In this document: positions 58,752 to 64,000 of the stretch, in pieces
How positions within the stretch are numbered: the stretch's first letter is position 1
Layout: every line of letters begins with the position of its first letter
Assembly (NCBI GenBank): GCA_004000035.1
Contig: RJAE01000008.1
Coordinates: 62,001 to 126,000, forward strand
Direction: 5' to 3'
DNA length: 64,000 nt
Source: Arthrobacter sulfonylureivorans
GTDB taxonomy: Bacteria; Actinomycetota; Actinomycetes; Actinomycetales; Micrococcaceae
Notes under the pieces: model-generated
Seen by the model: only the letters and a program-made list of their open reading frames with translations
Told to the model about the DNA's origin: nothing
Database searches by the model: none
Position numbers and translations under genes: made by a program

Positions 58752-58900
58752 GTTCGTTCGCTAGACATCTGGCAGAGGCGGGGGACCCACTTTTCCGGGC
58801 CCCTCTTGGGGCCCTTGGGGTTAAGTCGCGTGGAGTGCATGCCGCACTGCCGCACGACCGGGTGACTCCCATCCGAATCCGACAGCTCACCTCGTAAGCA
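58752..58900 (+). ncRNA. ydaO-type c-di-AMP riboswitch
   Basis: The leader of the NlpC/P60 gene contains the family's conserved blocks in order: GGCAGAGGCGGGGGACCCA (58771-58789), CTTGGGGTTAAGTCG, then CCGAATCCGACAGCTCACCT and CGTAAGC at the 3' end (to about 58899). Paired GC-rich segments lie between them. ydaO riboswitches bind c-di-AMP and usually switch genes off; in actinobacteria they commonly precede cell-wall hydrolases like this one. The ribosome site GGGAGAGG follows directly. Confidence 0.88.
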
Positions 58901-58917
58901 TTGGGAGAGGTTACTTC

Positions 58918-59838
58918 TTGCTGCTCAAAAACAACCGCGCTCGCCACCGCGCCACCCCCGTCCGCAACACCACTGTGGCCGGCTTGTCCAACGCCGTTTC
59001 GACCCACGCCGGCACCGTCGGCCGCAGCGCCGCCGTTGTCACGGCTGCCGGCGGCCTGATGCTGGGCGTCGGCATGCCGGCCAACGCCGCCGCCGATGTC
59101 ACCGTCCCGACCTACGGTGCAGCCGATGTGGCGGACGCCGTTGCGGCCCCGGCCAACGCCGCCGCCGATGCGGAGCAGGCTTCCGTTACCAGCACCGAAG
59201 CTGCTTCCGACGCCGCCACCCACACCGTGGCCGCTGGCGACACCGTAGGCACGATCGCCGCCCAGTACGGAAAGAACGTGCAGGACGTACTGGCCATCAA
59301 CGGGCTGAACGCCTACACCATCATCTACCCGGGTGACGAGATCGCGCTGACCGGCTCCGAGCAGGGCACCCAGTCCGGCGGCGGCCAGGTTGCCCAGGGC
59401 TCCGGCGCAGGCGCTGGCGTAGCCGCCGCGGCGACGCAGGCTGCACCGGCAGACACCGCCACCGTCTCGTTGGCCAGCACCAACATCAAGCCTGCTTCAA
59501 CCGCCGGCAACCAGAGCATCGTGGACATCGCCATGCAGGGTGTGGGTACGCCCTATGTCTGGGGCGGCACCTCCACCTCCGGCTGGGATTGCTCCGGCTT
59601 CACCCAGTGGGTTTACGCCCAGGTTGGCGTCGATCTGCCCCGCACCAGCCAGACTCAGGGCAGCGCCCTGACGCCGACTAGCAGCCCGAAGGCCGGCGAC
59701 CTGGTAGTGCAGAACGGCGGCGCCCACATCGGAATCTACTTGGGCGGCGGCAAGATGATCAGCGCGCTCAACCCGAGCCAGGGCACCTTGGTTCACGACG
59801 TGAGCGCCATGCCGGTCACCGGCTACTACACCATGTAG
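58918..59838 (+). CDS. LysM-NlpC/P60 peptidoglycan hydrolase
   Basis: A 306-residue secreted C40 peptidase. The N-terminus has a long basic/hydrophobic signal region ending near ANAAAD (residue 60). A LysM domain covers residues 102-145 (HTVAAGDTVGTIAAQYGKNV), and after an Ala/Gly/Gln linker the NlpC/P60 domain covers 198-306. The catalytic Cys225 is in GWDCSGFTQ and His270 in GGAHIGIYLG. It probably cuts stem peptides during growth or spore-like resuscitation. The start is TTG behind GGGAGAGG, right after the c-di-AMP riboswitch, linking wall turnover to c-di-AMP. Confidence 0.9.
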   Translation: MLLKNNRARHRATPVRNTTVAGLSNAVSTHAGTVGRSAAVVTAAGGLMLGVGMPANAAADVTVPTYGAADVADAVAAPANAAADAEQASVTSTEAASDAATHTVAAGDTVGTIAAQYGKNVQDVLAINGLNAYTIIYPGDEIALTGSEQGTQSGGGQVAQGSGAGAGVAAAATQAAPADTATVSLASTNIKPASTAGNQSIVDIAMQGVGTPYVWGGTSTSGWDCSGFTQWVYAQVGVDLPRTSQTQGSALTPTSSPKAGDLVVQNGGAHIGIYLGGGKMISALNPSQGTLVHDVSAMPVTGYYTM

Positions 59839-59896
59839 TTCACCACAGTCTCCTGGGCCGGCTATTCCCCCAACGGCCGGGCCAGGATCACAGGGA

Positions 59897-59934
59897 GCCC
59901 CGTCGGCAGTGCGCCGGCGGGGCCTCTCCTCTTT
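59897..59934 (+). terminator. Intrinsic terminator of the NlpC/P60 gene
   Basis: GCCCCGTCGGC (59897-59907) pairs with GCCGGCGGGGC (59913-59923) with one G-U pair, followed by TCTCCTCTTT. Stem plus pyrimidine/T-rich tail on the plus strand, about 60 nt after the stop codon. Confidence 0.75.
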
Positions 59935-59935
59935 A

Positions 59936-59983
59936 AAGGGTGCCTGCGTCACGCGGTTGAAGGGTGCCTGCGTCACGCGGTTC
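59936..59983. repeat. Exact tandem duplication of a 24-bp unit
   Basis: Two adjacent 24-bp copies start at 59936 and 59960 and differ only in the last base. Each contains GGGTGCCTGCGTCACGCGG. The ten bases TGCGTCACGC within it also occur in the candidate operator at 41203. The rest of the spacer to 60213 shows nothing I can name. Confidence 0.85.
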
Positions 59984-60213
59984 AGCGCTGACCCAAGGGC
60001 GCGGCATCCGGATCGGCGCTTGCTTCCCCGCGCCACTCCCAGGCGACGCAGCCGAAGGCGGCGAGCACCGCCGTCGTTATTTGGCAGGGCTTGAGGCGGA
60101 GCGGGAATAGGCGCTGATGGGTCAGGGTTAGACTACTATTCCGCGTTTTCGGCGGCGTTCTTGGCCTCTAGCGGCCGACCACAACAGCACGCACTCCACC
60201 CGAGGATTCTCCC

Positions 60214-61743
60214 GTGAGCAATGAACCGTTGACGAATAGTGCCTCGGCGCAGCCCGTACAGGCCCAGGGCGGCGGTTTGACGGCTGATGAGTCGCGCCGC
60301 AACCGCCGGGTGATCGGCATCCTGCTGGTTTCCGCGTTTGTGGTGATCTTGAATGAGACCATCATGTCCGTGGCCTTGACCGAGCTGATGGAAGACCTGA
60401 ACATCAGCGCCCGCGCGGCCCAATGGCTGACCACCGCCTTCATGCTGACCATGGCGGTGGTCATCCCGGTGACCGGCTTCCTTTTGCAGCGTTTCACCAC
60501 GCGCCAGGTTTTCACCGCCGCCATGCTGCTGTTCTCTTCGGGCACGCTGCTGGCCGGGCTGGCTCCGGGGTTCGAGGTGCTGCTGGTGGCGCGCGTGGTG
60601 CAGGCATCGGGCACGGCGATCATGATGCCGTTGTTGATGACCACGCTGATGAATCTGGTGCCGGCGGAGGACCGTGGAAAGACCATGGGCAACGTCTCGA
60701 TTGTCATTTCGGTGGCACCGGCGATCGGCCCGACCATCTCCGGCATCATCCTCAACGCGCTGTCCTGGCGCTGGATGTTCTGGTTGGTGCTGCCAATCGC
60801 GCTGACGATGCTGCTGGTCGGCAACCGCCGCATCCAGAACGTGAGCGAGCCCAGGCAGGTGCCGCTGGATGTTCCGTCCGTGGTGCTGTCCGCCATTGGT
60901 TTCGGCGGGCTGATTTACGGCCTCAGCCAGGTGGGGTCCGGACACGGAACAACGACGGCGGAGCCCACCTCGGGTGCCGCGATGTGGGTTGCGTTTGCGG
61001 CAGGCGGGGTGGCGCTGCTGGTGTTCCTGCTGCGCCAGGTGCGGCTGCAGCGCCAGGACAAGGCGCTGCTGGATCTGCGGCCATTCCGCGCGCGCAACTT
61101 CTCCATGTCCGTGGGGCTGATGGCCGTTAGCATGGCGGCGCTGTTCGGCACCATCATTCTGCTCCCTATATATATGCAGCAGGTTCTGGGGCTGGAACCG
61201 CTGCAGATCGGCCTGATGCTGTTGCCGGGCGGGCTGCTGATGGGCCTGCTGGCGCCTGCCGTGGGCCGGCTGTACGACAAGTTCGGGCCGACGGTGCTGT
61301 TGGTGCCGGGAACTGTGCTGGTCAGCGCCGTGCTCTGGTACTTGTCCACGGTCAGCGAGAACACCGCTCCGCTGACTCTGCTGGCCGCGCATATCGTGCT
61401 CAGTCTGGGTCTGGCTCTGCTGTTCACTCCGCTGTTCACCGCAGGCCTGGGCTCGGTGCAGCGGCCACTGTACTCGCACGGAAGCGCGATCATCGGCACC
61501 GTTCAGCAGGTGGCCGGGGCGGCGGGCACCGCCATGTTCATCACCGTGATGTCCATGCAGACAGCTGCGCTGACGGCCGGCGGCGCGGAAACGTCGACGG
61601 CGGTGGCCGGAGGCGTGCGGGCTGCCTTCCTCGCCGGGGCAATCATCTCCTTGGTAGCCGTCGCAGCCGCGTTCTTCGTCCGTAAACCGGTTGAAGAAGA
61701 ACCCGCCGAAGCCCCTAGGGAAGGTGTGCGCGCCTCGCACTAA
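60214..61743 (+). CDS. MDR family MFS drug exporter (DHA2 type)
   Basis: A 509-residue transporter with 14 predicted helices, the DHA2/EmrB arrangement. Motif-type segments are NETIMSVALTELMEDLNISA, WLTTAFMLTMAVVIPVTGFL and the antiporter motif C-like VSIVISVAPAIGPTISGIIL. Members export drugs or other small compounds with protons. The GTG start follows GAGG. It is a single gene; the repeat cluster at 61781-61869 follows it. Confidence 0.88.
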   Translation: MSNEPLTNSASAQPVQAQGGGLTADESRRNRRVIGILLVSAFVVILNETIMSVALTELMEDLNISARAAQWLTTAFMLTMAVVIPVTGFLLQRFTTRQVFTAAMLLFSSGTLLAGLAPGFEVLLVARVVQASGTAIMMPLLMTTLMNLVPAEDRGKTMGNVSIVISVAPAIGPTISGIILNALSWRWMFWLVLPIALTMLLVGNRRIQNVSEPRQVPLDVPSVVLSAIGFGGLIYGLSQVGSGHGTTTAEPTSGAAMWVAFAAGGVALLVFLLRQVRLQRQDKALLDLRPFRARNFSMSVGLMAVSMAALFGTIILLPIYMQQVLGLEPLQIGLMLLPGGLLMGLLAPAVGRLYDKFGPTVLLVPGTVLVSAVLWYLSTVSENTAPLTLLAAHIVLSLGLALLFTPLFTAGLGSVQRPLYSHGSAIIGTVQQVAGAAGTAMFITVMSMQTAALTAGGAETSTAVAGGVRAAFLAGAIISLVAVAAAFFVRKPVEEEPAEAPREGVRASH

Positions 61744-61780
61744 GTGGGGCACGCCTGCACCCCGGGCACGTCGCGGGCAC

Positions 61781-61869
61781 GCGTCGCAGGACCGCGTCGC
61801 AGGACCTATCCTCCACAGACCGCCCTTGCTGGCACCCCATCTCCACAGGCCCCATCGCTGGCACCTTAT
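61781..61869. repeat. Two tandem repeat sets between MFS and HNH genes
   Basis: GCGTCGCAGGACC is exactly duplicated (61781-61793 and 61794-61806). A second set follows, of about 30 bp, with units starting CTCCACAGACCGCCC at 61811 and CTCCACAGGCCCCAT at 61841. Each unit contains GCTGGCACC and ends in AT. The set stops about 55 bp before the HNH gene. Confidence 0.75.
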
Positions 61870-61925
61870 CCACCTGTCTGATCTCGGCTCTGCTCCCCGG
61901 CACACGCGCTCCATAGGCTGGATTC

Positions 61926-63746
61926 ATGGCGATCGAGGCGCTGGATGCGACTCCGGGAGCAGAGCAGGATGAGTCCGCTCTGCTGGCCCGTTTGTGCGCC
62001 GAAGTCAGCGGACTGAACAGCCGGCTCAGGAGCGGCGGGCTGACACGCAGCACAAAGTCTGTCGCCCGGACGGCAGCACAAGTTGAAGAGCTGGCCAACA
62101 CCGTTGCCCAAACCCAGCTGGTCTTGGCCCGCATCATCAAAGCGCAGAACATCGCTGCCGTCGGCGAAACGGACGAACCCCACGATCCGGATGCACCGGA
62201 CCGGCCGAAACGCGGCGCCTTCAAGTCGAATGAAGACTACCTGCGGGCCAAGCTCGGCATTGCCCGGCAGGAAGCCGCGCGCCGGTTCCAGCTCGCGGAA
62301 GCCACCGAAGCCCGGCCGGTTCCCGAGGGCAGGCCGGCCGCGCCGCCCCGGCTGCCGGTGCTCGCCCGTGCGTTGGACGACGGGAAAGTGTCCGGCCAGG
62401 CCGCGAACCTGATCCGGAAAGCCGTGGACGGGCTGCGCCGCACCGCCGAACCGGACCAGCTGCGCCAGATGGAAGAGGCACTGGTGAAGCATGCCTCCGA
62501 TTACGACACCGATTCGCTGCGGGAGCTGATCCGGTATTGGGAGGGCGGCCTGAATCCCGGCGGCGCCGACCCGACAGCCGCCGAGCTGAAATCACGCCAA
62601 GGATTGTTCTACCGCGGCCGCCGCAACGGCCTGCACTGCTACGAGATCAACGCCACCGACGAGCAAAACGAGGTCCTGGCCACGGTCTACAACACGGCCA
62701 CCAATCCCCGCTTGAGGGAAGGCACCGCTACGGCCGGCACGGTCGGGTTTGACGGCACCGGTACGCCCGGTGCCGCCCCCGGCACCGGGGACGATGCTAC
62801 CGGCGAGGACGCTGCCGGGTCCCTGCCGGCCGCCGTCGAGCCGCTTAGCAGAACCGCAGCAGGCGGGAACCAACCAGACGATGCTGATCCGGCCGCCGCC
62901 ACCGGCCGGGACCTGGACGGGCGGACCCGGCAGCAGCAGCGACTGGACGGACTCATCGGCGCCTGCAAGGTCGCTCTGACCACGGACCTGCTGCCGGCCG
63001 CCGGCGGACGCCGTCCCCAGTTGCTGGCCACCATTGACTACAAAGACCTGGCCACCGACCTCGGCCGCCCCGGAACCGGCACCTTCTCCGGACCGCTGAG
63101 CGCCAAGACGATCCGCCGGATAGCCTGCGATGCAGACATCATCCCGGTCGTCCTCGCCGGCATGGGCGTGATCCTGGACGTCGGCCAATCCCAGCGGCTG
63201 TTCCCGAAATACCTGCGGCTGGCGATCATCGCCCGAGACGGAGGCTGCGCCTTCCCCGGCTGTACCGCCCCCTCACCCTGGACCGAGGTGCACCACATCC
63301 GGTGGTTCGAAAAGGGCGGCCCAACCTCCACCGACAACGGCGTAATGCTATGCAGTCACCACCACCACCTCATCCACGAAGGAGACTGGCGGATCGAGGT
63401 CATCAACGGCGTCGCCTGGTTCTTCCCACCGCCCACCCTGGATCCGGCACAAAAACCACTACGCAACCACGCCTGGCTGAAGAACGCCCAACTACCCGAA
63501 CGCCAACCGGAACCAGCGGTCCAGGGCATTAGTTCCGGACAATCCACCGACCCACCGCATGGAGACTTGGGTGGTTCTGACGCTGATGTTCGAGCAACGC
63601 CAGCTGTCCATTCGGGCGCACCCGAGCTAGCGGAACAAGAAGAACTTGATATTGGATTGGCCTCCGGTTCAGAGCCCGACAGCCCGGGCAGACGATCCAG
63701 CCCGTTCCCTGGGTGGCCAGCGCAGCCGGCAGCTCCGCCGTTCTGA
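61926..63746 (+). CDS. DUF222 / HNH endonuclease family protein
   Basis: A 606-residue protein. The N-terminal half matches DUF222 (13E12-repeat type), with helical segments such as FKSNEDYLRAKLGIARQEAA. The C-terminal HNH nuclease motif is complete: CAFPGC, TEVHHIRWFEKGG, NGVMLCSHHHHLIH. A Gly/Thr/Asp-rich spacer lies between the two parts. Such genes are multicopy in many actinobacteria and often lie in variable regions, which has led to suggestions of mobility; their target is unknown. The ATG has no strong ribosome site. Confidence 0.9.
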   Translation: MAIEALDATPGAEQDESALLARLCAEVSGLNSRLRSGGLTRSTKSVARTAAQVEELANTVAQTQLVLARIIKAQNIAAVGETDEPHDPDAPDRPKRGAFKSNEDYLRAKLGIARQEAARRFQLAEATEARPVPEGRPAAPPRLPVLARALDDGKVSGQAANLIRKAVDGLRRTAEPDQLRQMEEALVKHASDYDTDSLRELIRYWEGGLNPGGADPTAAELKSRQGLFYRGRRNGLHCYEINATDEQNEVLATVYNTATNPRLREGTATAGTVGFDGTGTPGAAPGTGDDATGEDAAGSLPAAVEPLSRTAAGGNQPDDADPAAATGRDLDGRTRQQQRLDGLIGACKVALTTDLLPAAGGRRPQLLATIDYKDLATDLGRPGTGTFSGPLSAKTIRRIACDADIIPVVLAGMGVILDVGQSQRLFPKYLRLAIIARDGGCAFPGCTAPSPWTEVHHIRWFEKGGPTSTDNGVMLCSHHHHLIHEGDWRIEVINGVAWFFPPPTLDPAQKPLRNHAWLKNAQLPERQPEPAVQGISSGQSTDPPHGDLGGSDADVRATPAVHSGAPELAEQEELDIGLASGSEPDSPGRRSSPFPGWPAQPAAPPF

Positions 63747-63829
63747 GGGCGCCCGGCCGGTTGGCAAACGAGGTGCCGGTCAGGATCTTCCGGCATCCGG
63801 ACGGAGAATAGGTGCCGGCGGACGGAACT

Positions 63830-64000
63830 CTAGCCGGCGCTGTAGTCGTCGCACGCCTGTTGCATGGAGGCGACGGTTTCGGCCGGGATCTGGTCGCCGG
63901 ATTCGGCGATCTGCGACATCGGGCCGGTGATCTCGGCGGGAACGCCGGCGGCGTCTGCGGCCGAGACCAGTCCGCCGAGCAGCTGCTGCTCTTCGGCACC
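63830..64000 (-). CDS. Partial hypothetical protein (C-terminus only)
   Basis: A minus-strand gene enters from the right edge; only its last 56 codons are inside. The end reads SAADAAGVPAEITGPMSQIA to VASMQQACDDYSAG before a TAG stop at 63830-63832. The small, acidic, Ala-rich C-terminus resembles an exported or secreted actinobacterial protein, but no family can be named from it. It is convergent with the HNH gene. Confidence 0.6.
   Translation of the reverse strand, partial: GAEEQQLLGGLVSAADAAGVPAEITGPMSQIAESGDQIPAETVASMQQACDDYSAG

Noticed and set aside
61926-63746. HNH/DUF222 gene as part of an inserted mobile element
   Set aside because: No inverted terminal repeats, target duplication, recombinase or tRNA end is visible; composition matches the neighbours.

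Overview
The window is high-GC, gene-dense DNA with strong AAGGAG-type ribosome binding sites, frequent GTG/TTG starts and many translationally coupled ATGA/GTGA overlaps. Gene content points to an actinobacterium close to Arthrobacter (Micrococcaceae): a c-di-AMP riboswitch ahead of an NlpC/P60 hydrolase, a DUF222/HNH endonuclease, class F sortase, DUF4397 and DUF4389 proteins, and paired CrcB proteins. The genus is inferred from gene content. I saw no rRNA, tRNA, CRISPR array, intact transposase or prophage. About 62 protein genes are annotated. One is a frameshifted flavodoxin gene, one is a VapC-like remnant, and one runs off the right edge.

Layout. 0.1-7.7 kb: a minus-strand operon joining a ferric/phosphonate-type ABC importer to an MhpA/MhpB/MhpC-like aromatic hydroxylation and meta-cleavage pathway, read from a clear promoter with a 17-bp palindromic operator. 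7.7-9.0 kb: small plus-strand genes. 9.0-12.3 kb: a cassette of acyl-CoA dehydrogenase-like protein, PIG-L deacetylase/methyltransferase fusion and GT2 glycosyltransferase, next to dps. 13-16.9 kb: TspO-like protein, then DUF4397 protein, class F sortase, ECF sigma factor and anti-sigma factor. 17-30 kb: mostly single genes (RibD-like reductase, POT transporter, SDR/DUF2867 protein, hydroxyisobutyryl-CoA hydrolase, EAL protein, DUF4389 protein, flavodoxins, membrane mycoredoxin, SurA-like lipoprotein). 30.9-33.2 kb: amide uptake and formamidase operon. 33.4-34.2 kb: two coupled crcB genes. 34.3-42.8 kb: flavin monooxygenases flanking an Opp/Dpp-type importer, probably for organosulfur use.

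43.6-45.9 kb: a translationally coupled trio of a heme-oxygenase-like di-iron protein, a membrane glycosyltransferase and a CDGSH Fe-S protein. I consider this the best candidate for an undescribed system. 45.9-53 kb: PAP2 phosphatase, PoxB, a GDCCVxC protein, DUF488, LapA-like protein and a three-domain glutaminase. 53.2-58.5 kb: aldehyde dehydrogenase, MBL hydrolase, MHS transporter and LysR regulator. 58.6-64 kb: riboswitch-controlled NlpC/P60 protein, MFS exporter, HNH/DUF222 protein and a partial gene.

Two structural themes recur. Short tandem repeats of 13-43 bp occupy at least six intergenic spacers; each locus has its own sequence, and two run into the 3' end of a gene. Perfect hairpins also sit directly after the first-step genes of two operons (the solute-binding protein and the DUF4397 protein), where they could set differential expression.
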